Positions 1-6,534 of a stretch of DNA of 11,434 nt are shown in pieces. Source of the DNA: Bacteroidota bacterium (GTDB lineage Bacteria > Bacteroidota > Bacteroidia > Flavobacteriales_D > Crocinitomicaceae); the NCBI GenBank assembly GCA_006226555.1, contig SBGS01000157.1:1-11434 (forward strand), read 5' to 3'. How positions within the stretch are numbered: the stretch's first letter is position 1; each line of letters begins with the position of its first letter. Position numbers and translations under genes: made by a program. The notes below the pieces were generated by a model. The model did no database searches. It saw only the letters and a list, made by a program, of their open reading frames with translations, and was not told the origin of the DNA.

Positions 1-236
1 CGAACACCTGTATGAACCAGGTAAAAACTGAAGAAGCCAATGAGAAGCAGGAAAATGTTATTTCTGTAAATACTTACCAAAAGTGAAGTAAGAAAAACAA
101 TGGTCATGGCGTAAAAATACAACCACCCTAAATTCTCATGCCATTTACCTCCTTTTGGCAACAACAGCACAAACAAACCGGTGATCAATGAAAGGATCCC
201 GCCAAGAACATGAATTAAAAGTGTGGTTGCAATCAT
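1..236 (-). CDS. DUF2306-like small membrane protein (partial, C-terminus off the left edge)
   Basis: The reverse frame starting with ATG at 236 stays open to the window edge, giving 78 residues beginning MIATTLLIHVLGGILSLITG. It is very hydrophobic, with predicted membrane helices at about residues 3-26, 40-56 and 60-78. The layout (early His-Val-Leu-Gly-Gly in helix 1, a KGGKWHENLGW connector, a YFYAM helix, then NIFLLLIGFFSFYLVHTGVR) resembles the DUF2306 family of predicted inner-membrane proteins, whose biochemical role is unknown to me. The start lies 29 bp downstream of the stop of the YgaP-like gene on the same strand, so the two are probably co-transcribed. No strong Shine-Dalgarno sequence precedes the ATG, which is usual in Bacteroidota. 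The assignment rests on remembered family pattern only, and the missing C-terminus limits it. Confidence 0.72.
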   Translation of the reverse strand, partial: MIATTLLIHVLGGILSLITGLFVLLLPKGGKWHENLGWLYFYAMTIVFLTSLLVSIYRNNIFLLLIGFFSFYLVHTGV

Positions 237-265
237 TTTATCGAATTACAACCACAATTTATGAA

Positions 266-466
266 TTAATCCTTACATGTCTTTATACCAAAAGGAGCAT
301 AAAGCGGACAGAAACTAATTAAGCTAGTCAAAAGGAAAATCCCTCCAAGCCCAAGCAATACATATCCTAGCGTACCGGAAATTACTTTCATAAAGAATAA
401 TACAGCTATCACAGCAGCAAGTAGCACTCTAATGATTCGATCAACGTTTCCCATGTTCTTTTTCAT
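266..466 (-). CDS. YgaP-like transmembrane domain protein (DUF2892)
   Basis: A 66-residue protein with N-terminal MKKNMGNVDRIIRVLLA, two membrane helices (about 12-28 and 31-52) and a C-terminal CPLYAPFGIKTCK segment. The N-x-G-x-x-D-R-x-I-R opening and the C-P-x-Y-x-x-x-G-I-x-T pattern are the hallmarks of the DUF2892/YgaP transmembrane domain family, small inner-membrane proteins that in some bacteria are fused to rhodanese domains. Here the domain stands alone and no rhodanese is next to it. The two cysteines (about residues 53 and 64) are characteristic, but their function is not established. An A/G-rich stretch (AAAGAAAG) lies just upstream of the ATG and may help ribosome binding. It probably forms a small operon with the DUF2306-like gene downstream. 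Confidence 0.88.
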   Translation of the reverse strand: MKKNMGNVDRIIRVLLAAVIAVLFFMKVISGTLGYVLLGLGGIFLLTSLISFCPLYAPFGIKTCKD

Positions 467-500
467 GATACTTTCTTTTTGTTGTTTATACAGTTGTAAG

Positions 501-602
501 TTACTTCTTTTGACTCAATTCAGATAGCAGCTTCCCTTCATCTTCAAACCTCCAAATGTGAATAACTCGTGGAAACTTAGACCAAAGTGAGACTAAGGCC
601 AT
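501..602 (-). CDS. possible 33-residue small ORF or gene remnant upstream of the YgaP-like gene
   Basis: A reverse-strand frame runs from ATG at 602 to TAA at 501. Its translation begins MALVSLWSKFPRVIHIWRFE and ends GKLLSELSQKK. The composition is protein-like (three aromatic/basic clusters and an amphipathic Lys-rich end), and it points the same way as the YgaP-like gene whose start is 35 bp further on. An in-frame TAA lies two codons before the ATG. I do not recognise a family. It could be a small leader-type protein, the C-terminal remnant of a decayed gene, or chance. The rest of the 467-642 gap shows no feature I can defend, and no clear promoter for the transaldolase gene. Confidence 0.2.
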   Translation of the reverse strand: MALVSLWSKFPRVIHIWRFEDEGKLLSELSQKK

Positions 603-642
603 GCCTTATTTCATATTAATTTCGTTTCAAATTATTTGAATT

Positions 643-1296
643 ATGAAGTTCTTTATAGACACAGCAAATTTAGCAGAGATCAAAGAAGCAAACGATCTTG
701 GAATTCTTGACGGTGTAACCACTAATCCATCTTTGATGGCAAAGGAAGGAATTACAGGACAGGAAAACATAATTCAACACTACATCGATATTTGCAATAT
801 CGTGGATGGTCCGGTTAGCGCTGAAGTAATCGCAACGGATTTCGAGGGAATCGTGCGTGAAGGAGAGTATTTGGCATCGCTGCATAAGAACATTGTTGTT
901 AAAGTTCCCATGATCCCTGAAGGTGTAAAAGCAATAAAGTACTTCACTTCCAAAGGAATAAAAACAAACTGTACATTAATTTTCTCCGCAGGTCAAGCTT
1001 TAGTTGCTGCAAAAGCAGGAGCAACATATATTTCACCATTCTTAGGTCGTCTTGATGATATCTCAACGAATGGTCTTGATCTAATAGCTCAGATCAGAGG
1101 AATTTATGATAACTATACTTTCGATACAGAAATATTAGCTGCAAGTGTTCGTCACCCTATGCACATCATTCACTGTGCGGAAATAGGCGCTGACGTAGCA
1201 ACTGTTCCTTTAAAGGCGATCAAGGCTCTATTCAACCATCCGCTTACTGATTCCGGTCTTGCTCAATTTTTGGCTGATCACGCAAAAGGAAATTAA
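643..1296 (+). CDS. tal: transaldolase of the TalC/FSA family
   Basis: This is a 217-residue single-domain TIM-barrel aldolase, the normal size for the short TalC/FSA group. Visible family signatures are MKFFIDTANL (Asp6), GVTTNPSL (Asn28), the Schiff-base lysine in VVKVPM (Lys87), TNCTLIFS (Thr111), and ILAASVRHP (Ser168). Enzymes of this family transfer dihydroxyacetone from fructose 6-phosphate to erythrose 4-phosphate (transaldolase) or cleave fructose 6-phosphate reversibly (FSA). Two diagnostic positions favour transaldolase: Phe in TYISPFLGR, where E. coli FsaA has Tyr131, and Glu61 in PVSAEVIATD, where FsaA has Gln59. It would act in the cytoplasm in the non-oxidative pentose phosphate pathway. 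The stop codon overlaps the stop of the convergent gene by 4 bp, so transcripts from the two genes must overlap. No neighbouring pentose-phosphate gene is present. Confidence 0.95.
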   Translation: MKFFIDTANLAEIKEANDLGILDGVTTNPSLMAKEGITGQENIIQHYIDICNIVDGPVSAEVIATDFEGIVREGEYLASLHKNIVVKVPMIPEGVKAIKYFTSKGIKTNCTLIFSAGQALVAAKAGATYISPFLGRLDDISTNGLDLIAQIRGIYDNYTFDTEILAASVRHPMHIIHCAEIGADVATVPLKAIKALFNHPLTDSGLAQFLADHAKGN

Positions 1297-1760
1297 TCAA
1301 CGATCTGCTCTTTCCTAAGAGCAATGAAGGATTGGATCTTTTCATTTTCTATTAGAACTGTAAGGTTGTAATAGACGATATGCCATTGCCCTCGCTTCCA
1401 TATTAGAATTCCAGAACCCCTGCAGCCCTCCATCCATGTGTCTAGGTCTTCATCAAACCAGGCGATCTTTCTGTTTTTGGAGAACATCCAATTGCGATTA
1501 GACGGTTTAAAATCCCAGGCGCTTCCTTTGTCAAAATAAGGTTTACTGAAAGCTGCAAACTCTGATTTTAACCAACGCTCTCCCGGAGCTGTCCCGAGAA
1601 ATACAAATTCCTCACTCATCAAACCGAAATACTCATCAAAATTTGCTTCTGATGCTGATTTATGCCAGCTATCAACGAGCAGATTCAAATCTGCTGTATC
1701 TCTTTGTCCTAAAACATTCGATCCCGCGAAGAGGATGATAATCAAAACGAAGTTTTTCAT
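1293..1760 (-). CDS. secreted SnoaL-like / NTF2-fold protein
   Basis: A 155-residue protein with a short signal peptide (MKNFVLIIILFAGSNVLG followed by QRD), so it is probably exported to the periplasm. The mature part matches the SnoaL-like (DUF4440/SnoaL_3) cone fold: an N-terminal helix LVDSWHKSASEANFDEYFGL, then MSEEFVFLGTAPGERW, a WLKSEFAAFSKPYF helix, and C-terminal strands ending in GILIWKRGQWHIVYYNLTV. Members include enzymes and non-catalytic ligand-binding proteins, so no reaction can be assigned. The only space for its own promoter is the 60 bp that also contain the upstream gene's terminator. It may therefore depend on read-through from the upstream protease or on a promoter overlapping the hairpin. 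Its stop overlaps that of the transaldolase gene. Confidence 0.85.
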   Translation of the reverse strand: MKNFVLIIILFAGSNVLGQRDTADLNLLVDSWHKSASEANFDEYFGLMSEEFVFLGTAPGERWLKSEFAAFSKPYFDKGSAWDFKPSNRNWMFSKNRKIAWFDEDLDTWMEGCRGSGILIWKRGQWHIVYYNLTVLIENEKIQSFIALRKEQIVD

Positions 1761-1774
1761 ACTACATAAATAAA

Positions 1775-1802
1775 AAAAAGTCGCTCAAACGAGCGACTTT
1801 TT
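1775..1802 (-). terminator. intrinsic terminator of the minus-strand S8 protease gene (bidirectional in form)
   Basis: AAAAAGTCGCTC pairs perfectly with GAGCGACTTTTT around a 4-nt loop, a 12-bp stem. On the minus strand the hairpin is followed by a T run continuing to 1772, which is the classical intrinsic form. It starts 18 bp past the stop of the S8 gene at 1821, and the next minus-strand gene begins at 1760. Confidence 0.9.
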
Positions 1803-1820
1803 ACATAAATATCTAATGGA

Positions 1821-3431
1821 TTACTTACCCATTTCCATACACATCTTTACAGCATTCTTTAGGTTGATCACACCTCCAGTTACAGAAAGTGTACCGAAAT
1901 CAACCATGTCTGACTTCAATGCCGGATCCATACTTTCTCCTCCTGGTTTTACATGCAATTCACCTCTGTAAACTGTAGCTGATGCCAAAAGAACATCTTT
2001 GATCTCTTTCATGCTAAGCTCAGGGAAATAAGACTTAAGGAAAGCAGCTGCACCAGCTACCATCGGACAAGCCATTGATGTACCTTGAATTGCAGCATAA
2101 TCACTTTGTGGTACTGTGTTGTAGATCTCAAGACCTGGAGCAAATACATCTACTCCATCTTTACCGTAGTTTGAGAAAGATGCTGCCAATTCCTCATCTT
2201 TGGCGTAACGCGTGCTTGCACCAATCGTTAAGAAATGATCAAGTTTTTTATCTTGGAATTCATACATTGATGTCGGATAGTTTGGCTCCTCATCGATGTT
2301 TTTATTATCATTTCCGGCAGCATGCACCAACAAAACTCCTTTAGAATCTGCATATGCAAATGCCTCGTATACTTCTTTTGAATGTGGTGAATAAGCTTTA
2401 CCAAAAGACATATTGATGATCTGTGCTCCATTGTCTACAGCATAACGAATAGCCAATGCGATATCCTTGTCGAACTCATCTCCGTCCGGAACTGCACGTA
2501 AAGACATTAGACGAACATTGTCCGCTACCCCGTCTCCACCGATACCGTTACCACGTACAGCACCAACAATACCTCCTACATGCGTTCCGTGGAAAGCATC
2601 TGGTCCTTCAACATCATTGTTACCATAGTTAGTATCATTGAAATCATCCGGGTTATCTCCAACGATCTCACGTCCGTTGAAATCAGGGTTTAAGTACACA
2701 TTCAATTGGTTCTCAAAGTGTTCAACCCCTTTTTCGATCTGCTTCTCAAGTGACCCATCGAGGATCATACCTGCAAGGCGCTTCATCTGAGCATCCTGAC
2801 TGCCAGGCTTAACTTTCCACTTATCAAGATCAGCTTGAGTATAATCTGTCTTACCAAGTTTTTGACCAACCATCATAGGAACCATTTTGATCATTCCCGG
2901 TAATTGCTCCTTGTAGTATTGTAAAGTCATTTCAGCTTCTGCTCTTTCTGACTCCACTTCCTCTTTAACTTTAAGGTATAGTTCGTATTCTTTTACCTCC
3001 TCATCAGAATTCAAACAAACTTCATCCATACCGTACTTCGCTCTTAGCTTAGCATAGATTCTGGTCTTTTCTAGACGAATTGCATTTGCATTTTCTCCTT
3101 TTGAATTCCCTAAGAAGTTCCATCCGTGGATATCATCAATGTACCCGTTGTTATCATCATCAATTCCATTACCTGGAATCTCATCTTCATTCACCCATAT
3201 TCTACCTTGAAGATCTTCGTGCTCAATATCAATACCTGAGTCGATGATAGCAACCACAACAGTTTCTGATGTTTTCTTTTTAACAAGCTTGTAAGCCTTT
3301 TCTGTCTCCATCCCTGGTTTCTTACCATTGTACCAGTTCAAGATATCTTTGTCTACATCCTGTGCAAAAACTCCCGATGTCACAGAAGCGAACAATAGGA
3401 AGGCAGACACTTTCATCATCATTTTATTCAT
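1821..3431 (-). CDS. S8 family subtilisin-like serine peptidase, periplasmic type
   Basis: A subtilase with a signal peptide (MNKMMMKVSAFLLFASVTSG, cleavage probably at VFA-QD). I take ATG at 3431 (536 residues); an in-frame TTG two codons earlier (3437) is possible. Numbered from that TTG, the catalytic residues are Asp66 (AIIDSGIDIEHEDLQGR), His283 (HGTHVGGIVGAV) and Ser454 (GTSMACPMVAGAAA), with oxyanion-hole Asn376 (AAGNDNKN). An Asp-rich GIDDDNNGYIDD segment (91-102) could bind calcium. Asp-to-His spacing is 217 residues, far more than in simple subtilisins, because a charged, helix-prone insert occupies about 112-255. There is no T9SS sorting domain and no lipobox Cys, so a periplasmic or Sec-secreted enzyme is likely. 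Substrates are unknown. It is transcribed divergently from a second S8 gene across 119 bp. Confidence 0.93.
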   Translation of the reverse strand: MNKMMMKVSAFLLFASVTSGVFAQDVDKDILNWYNGKKPGMETEKAYKLVKKKTSETVVVAIIDSGIDIEHEDLQGRIWVNEDEIPGNGIDDDNNGYIDDIHGWNFLGNSKGENANAIRLEKTRIYAKLRAKYGMDEVCLNSDEEVKEYELYLKVKEEVESERAEAEMTLQYYKEQLPGMIKMVPMMVGQKLGKTDYTQADLDKWKVKPGSQDAQMKRLAGMILDGSLEKQIEKGVEHFENQLNVYLNPDFNGREIVGDNPDDFNDTNYGNNDVEGPDAFHGTHVGGIVGAVRGNGIGGDGVADNVRLMSLRAVPDGDEFDKDIALAIRYAVDNGAQIINMSFGKAYSPHSKEVYEAFAYADSKGVLLVHAAGNDNKNIDEEPNYPTSMYEFQDKKLDHFLTIGASTRYAKDEELAASFSNYGKDGVDVFAPGLEIYNTVPQSDYAAIQGTSMACPMVAGAAAFLKSYFPELSMKEIKDVLLASATVYRGELHVKPGGESMDPALKSDMVDFGTLSVTGGVINLKNAVKMCMEMGK

Positions 3432-3492
3432 ATCCAAATAGATTGTTAAGATTTTTAGTCTGTATAAAAGTATAATTTATTGCAATGAACCA

Positions 3493-3523
3493 TTTAAAAA
3501 ATTGACCTTTCGGTTTATATTTA
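3493..3523 (+). promoter_or_regulatory. weak candidate promoter for the T9SS-type S8 protease
   Basis: TTTA (3493-3496), 19 bp, then TATATTTA (3516-3523). Each half differs by one base from the Bacteroidota TTTG / TAnnTTTG consensus. The spacing is right, and the start codon at 3551 would lie about 20 nt after the expected transcription start. The region is AT-rich, so a chance match is quite possible. No comparably placed box was convincing for the divergent gene. Confidence 0.33.
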
Positions 3524-3550
3524 CGTCTATTAGGTAAGAAACAAGGACAA

Positions 3551-5881
3551 ATGGCAAAACAATTTAAGACTTACTTTCTATTGATCTTATTGATAGGGAT
3601 CACTGGAAACACATACGCTCAAAAATTCGGTTTTAATGAATTACTGAAACAATCTCCTGATCAACTAGCTCCGTTCTGTGTACCAAACACACCCGCGAAC
3701 AGGGCTTTTTTGTTTGATTCAGGAATTCAGATCAAGTTTATTACAAACGATTGGATCTTTATCACCACAACTCCAAGATGGATAAATGATCAAAAAAACG
3801 ATAAAAAGCTAAGTGATTTTTATTTTGAATTCGCACCACCGGTTGCACTTGCAGATACAGCAAGAATCTGGCATAATGTGAATCCCATACATAATGGACA
3901 GAGTCCATTACCGTCATCTTACACAGGTAAAGATGTAATTGTAGGAGTTGTAGATCAAGGCCTTGACTGGAATCATCCTGATTTTTTGGATGCAAATGGT
4001 AATACCCGTGTTTTAAGATACTGGGATCATACATTCAATGGACCAAATCCTGCTCAACCATACGGTTACGGGCAGCTCTGGGACAGCACAGCAATAAACA
4101 ATGGAACCTGTACAAGCTTGGAAGAAACAACTGCCCATGGTACTACCGTTGCCGGAATGGCAGTTGGAAATGCAGGAGCAAATGGAACCCAAAGAGGAAT
4201 GGCACCGGATGCAAACATTATTATTGTAGAAACGAATTTTGGTTTACCGAACTGGACACTTTCTATTTCGGATGCGGTCGATTACATTTTCTCAGTAGCG
4301 GATTCCATGAATATGCCTGCTGTTGTTAACCTAAGTTTGGGGTCATATCTGGGTAGTCACGATGCTACGGATCCCGCCGCTCAAATGATCAATACATTAC
4401 TTGATGAGCATCCGGGAAGAATTGTGGTATGTGCCGCAGGAAATTCAGGCGAACAAGGTAAATATCATTGTCACAACGATGTGACAACGGACACAAGTTT
4501 TGTTTGGTTCCTAAATAATGCAAGCGGGCAACTGGGTGCAAATACCATCTTCTTTGATCTTTGGGCAGACATGACAGATGCTACATGGGATTACGCATTT
4601 GGAGCAGACATTCCTGGTACTCCTTACAATTTTAGAGGTCGTACGGCTTTTCGTGCAGCTACAAATTCTCTTGGAGGCGTTATCTATGATACGTTATGGA
4701 ACAATGGTAATCGTATTGCAACTTTCGAGATTTATCCGGAACAAGTTGGCAACAACTACCACATGCAGATCCTATCGAAGGTTGACTCAACTTCATATTA
4801 CTTCAGATTTGAAACGAAAGGATCAGGATCATATGACCTATGGAGCGGAGCCTGGCTAGGATTTAACAACATGGTGACAAATATTCCTTCTCCTGCAGAT
4901 CTTCCGGAAATAGTCAATTATGTGGCGCCAGACTCATTGCAGTCAATTGTTTCTTCGTGGAACTGCAGTGATAAAGTGGTTACTGTTGGAGTATTCAGAA
5001 ACAAATCTTCCTACTGGGATAAGAATGGTAATCTGTATTATAACGGTGCAGTTACTCCCGGAGCCTTGAATCCTGGATCAAGTAAAGGTCCTACGCGTAA
5101 CGGAATAATTAAACCCGATGTAGCCGCCGCAGGTGACGTAACATTGACAGCAGCACCAATGTGGATCGTTAATAACCCTGCTTACAATCCTTTTCTGGAC
5201 TCAGGTGGATGGCACGGTAGAAATGGAGGAACTTCAATGGCCTCTCCTATTGTAGCGGGAATCGCAGCACTTTATCTGGAGCGATGCAACTTCGCTTCCT
5301 ATGCCAATTTCAAAACCGATCTTTTCAATACGTCCTATACGGATGGTTTTACGGGATCCTCACTGCCAAATAACGCCTGGGGATATGGCAAACCGGATGC
5401 ATTTGCACTCCTTCAGGAACAACAATTAAATTCAGTAACACCCGTGATCAGCGTAAATGGAAATCAACTAGAATCCACCACAGACTTCGGTTATCAGTGG
5501 TTACAGGATGGATCATGGATTCCTGGAGAATACCAGAGCACCTACACACCTTTACCTCCATACGGAGATTATCAGGTAATTTCATACAACAGCGATGGTT
5601 GTCCTGCATATTCAAATACGCTCACAGTAGCCGCAGGGATTGATGAAGCAGATCAAGAGTTGATCAAATTGTATCCTAACCCGGGAAAAGGCATTTTCCA
5701 CATCAATGCATCAACGTCTTATGAGCTAGTTGATATTGTTGACGTAACCGGAAGACCGATCTCTTATCATGAAATTGGTATATCGCACTTTGAAATTGTC
5801 GAACCGATAAGCGGACAATATTTTGTAGTTATCAAGGATCAACATCAGAATATCAGAACGGTTTCATTGATAATTGAATAA
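3551..5881 (+). CDS. secreted S8 peptidase with C-terminal T9SS sorting domain
   Basis: A 776-residue multidomain protease. Domain order: signal peptide (1-23, ending ITGNTYA-Q), a short prosegment-like region (24-120), the subtilase domain (about 125-620), an Ig-like or PKD-like module (about 632-694, with GYQWLQDGSWIPG and CPAYSNTLTV), and a type A T9SS sorting domain (705-776, starting IKLYPNPGKGIFHI). Catalytic residues are Asp135 (VGVVDQGLDWNHPDF), His196 (AHGTTVAGMAVG) and Ser562 (GGTSMASPIVAGIAA), with Asn298 in CAAGNSGEQG. About 175 residues, probably beta-rich, sit between Asn298 and the serine region (about 305-480), suggesting a jelly-roll type insert. Sec export followed by type IX secretion to the cell surface or medium is expected from the sorting domain. 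AAGG lies 4 nt before the ATG as a weak Shine-Dalgarno. No terminator is visible before the next gene. Confidence 0.95.
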   Translation: MAKQFKTYFLLILLIGITGNTYAQKFGFNELLKQSPDQLAPFCVPNTPANRAFLFDSGIQIKFITNDWIFITTTPRWINDQKNDKKLSDFYFEFAPPVALADTARIWHNVNPIHNGQSPLPSSYTGKDVIVGVVDQGLDWNHPDFLDANGNTRVLRYWDHTFNGPNPAQPYGYGQLWDSTAINNGTCTSLEETTAHGTTVAGMAVGNAGANGTQRGMAPDANIIIVETNFGLPNWTLSISDAVDYIFSVADSMNMPAVVNLSLGSYLGSHDATDPAAQMINTLLDEHPGRIVVCAAGNSGEQGKYHCHNDVTTDTSFVWFLNNASGQLGANTIFFDLWADMTDATWDYAFGADIPGTPYNFRGRTAFRAATNSLGGVIYDTLWNNGNRIATFEIYPEQVGNNYHMQILSKVDSTSYYFRFETKGSGSYDLWSGAWLGFNNMVTNIPSPADLPEIVNYVAPDSLQSIVSSWNCSDKVVTVGVFRNKSSYWDKNGNLYYNGAVTPGALNPGSSKGPTRNGIIKPDVAAAGDVTLTAAPMWIVNNPAYNPFLDSGGWHGRNGGTSMASPIVAGIAALYLERCNFASYANFKTDLFNTSYTDGFTGSSLPNNAWGYGKPDAFALLQEQQLNSVTPVISVNGNQLESTTDFGYQWLQDGSWIPGEYQSTYTPLPPYGDYQVISYNSDGCPAYSNTLTVAAGIDEADQELIKLYPNPGKGIFHINASTSYELVDIVDVTGRPISYHEIGISHFEIVEPISGQYFVVIKDQHQNIRTVSLIIE

Positions 5882-5906
5882 TAATTAGAGGCATTTGTTA
5901 TTTTTG
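5874..5906 (+). promoter_or_regulatory. Bacteroidota-type promoter for the DUF5606 gene
   Basis: TTG (5874-5876), a 22-bp spacer and TATTTTTG (5899-5906). The second box matches the TAnnTTTG -7 consensus exactly. Transcription would start about 5912, giving a leader of roughly 12 nt before the ATG at 5924. The -33 element lies inside the last codons of the upstream protease gene. Confidence 0.65.
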
Positions 5907-5923
5907 CCAGCAAAAGCTATTGA

Positions 5924-6487
5924 ATGAATTTAACAGGTATTATTTCTATTTCAGGAAAACCAGGACTTTATAAAGTCGTTGCTCAAAGTAAAAACAGTGT
6001 GATCGTTGAATCGATCCAGGATAAAAAAAGATTTCCTGCATACGCTTCCGATCGTATATCAGCTCTTGACGACATCAGTATTTATACATTGGACAATGAT
6101 GTTCCTTTGAAAGAGGTTTTTGCCGGGTTATTTTCAAAATTTGAGGGCAAGGAAGGCTTGTCGCACAAAGAGGACATCATTAACCTTCAAGAAGTACTTT
6201 TTGATGTACTTCCTAATTATGATGAAGACAGAGTGTACCCTTCCGATATTAAAAAACTGTTCCAATGGTACAATCTTCTGGTAAAAGCAGGATTGCTTGT
6301 TGCGGAGGAAGAAGCTGAGGAAGAGAAGCCGAAAAAAGAAAAAGCTGAGAAAGCAGCTCCTAAAAAGACAGCAGCAAAGAAAACAGCAGATGATAAACCT
6401 GCTAAGGAGAAAAAAGAAACTGCTAAAAAGGCTGCGCCAAAGAAAACAGCTGCTAAAGCAAAACCTGCAGCTAAAAAAGAAGATTAA
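5924..6487 (+). CDS. DUF5606 protein with histone-H1-like Lys/Ala-rich tail
   Basis: Residues 1-125 match the Bacteroidota family DUF5606: MNLTGIISISGKPGLYKVVA, a DKKRFPAYASDRISALDDISIYT block, VPLKEVFAGLF, and a C-terminal VYPSDIKKLFQWYNLLVKAGLL. The function of this family is not established to my knowledge. No signal peptide is present, so it is probably cytoplasmic. From residue 127 an acidic hinge (AEEEAEEEKPKK) leads into a 50-residue Lys/Ala/Pro tail of the type seen in histone H1 and in bacterial H1-like proteins, with KAAPKKTAAK occurring twice. Such tails usually bind nucleic acid, so DNA or RNA binding is a reasonable inference for the tail but is not shown for the domain. It has its own promoter and a UUCG-loop terminator, so it may be largely monocistronic. 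Confidence 0.9.
   Translation: MNLTGIISISGKPGLYKVVAQSKNSVIVESIQDKKRFPAYASDRISALDDISIYTLDNDVPLKEVFAGLFSKFEGKEGLSHKEDIINLQEVLFDVLPNYDEDRVYPSDIKKLFQWYNLLVKAGLLVAEEEAEEEKPKKEKAEKAAPKKTAAKKTADDKPAKEKKETAKKAAPKKTAAKAKPAAKKED
6350..6457 (+). repeat. two in-frame copies of KAAPKKTAAK in the DUF5606 tail
   Basis: The peptide KAAPKKTAAK is encoded at 6350-6379 and again at 6428-6457. Nine of the ten codons differ synonymously between the copies; only the Thr ACA is the same. The repeat is therefore maintained at protein level and is not a recent DNA duplication. Confidence 0.85.
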
Positions 6488-6505
6488 TTACAGTCACAAT
6501 ATTTT

Positions 6506-6531
6506 AAAGTCGGTTCGCCGACTTTTTTTTT
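6506..6531 (+). terminator. intrinsic terminator with UUCG tetraloop after the DUF5606 gene
   Basis: AAAGTCGG (6506-6513) pairs with CCGACTTT (6518-6525) around a TTCG loop closed by G-C. It is followed by a T run to 6531, nine T in a row including the stem end. The form is typical and stable. The T run ends only 3 nt before the ATG of the next gene. Confidence 0.9.
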
Positions 6532-6534
6532 GCC

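Noticed and set aside
2075..2344. plus-strand ORF inside the S8 gene (similarly the frames at 670-885, 2228-2431, 3762-4034, 4578-4859, 7266-7451, 7820-8116, 10143-10325 and 11190-11417)
   Set aside because: All lie in alternate frames of well-supported genes and have no family-like sequence.
3432..3550. strong divergent promoter boxes between the two S8 genes
   Set aside because: Only one-mismatch boxes are visible in AT-rich sequence. TTGACC at 3502 has the wrong spacing to TATATTTA, and the minus-strand TACTTTTA (3465-3472) has no partner at the right distance.
6340..6480. DNA tandem repeat or CRISPR-like array in the Lys/Ala region
   Set aside because: The repeat exists at amino-acid level only. 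Codons differ and there are no spacer-like units.
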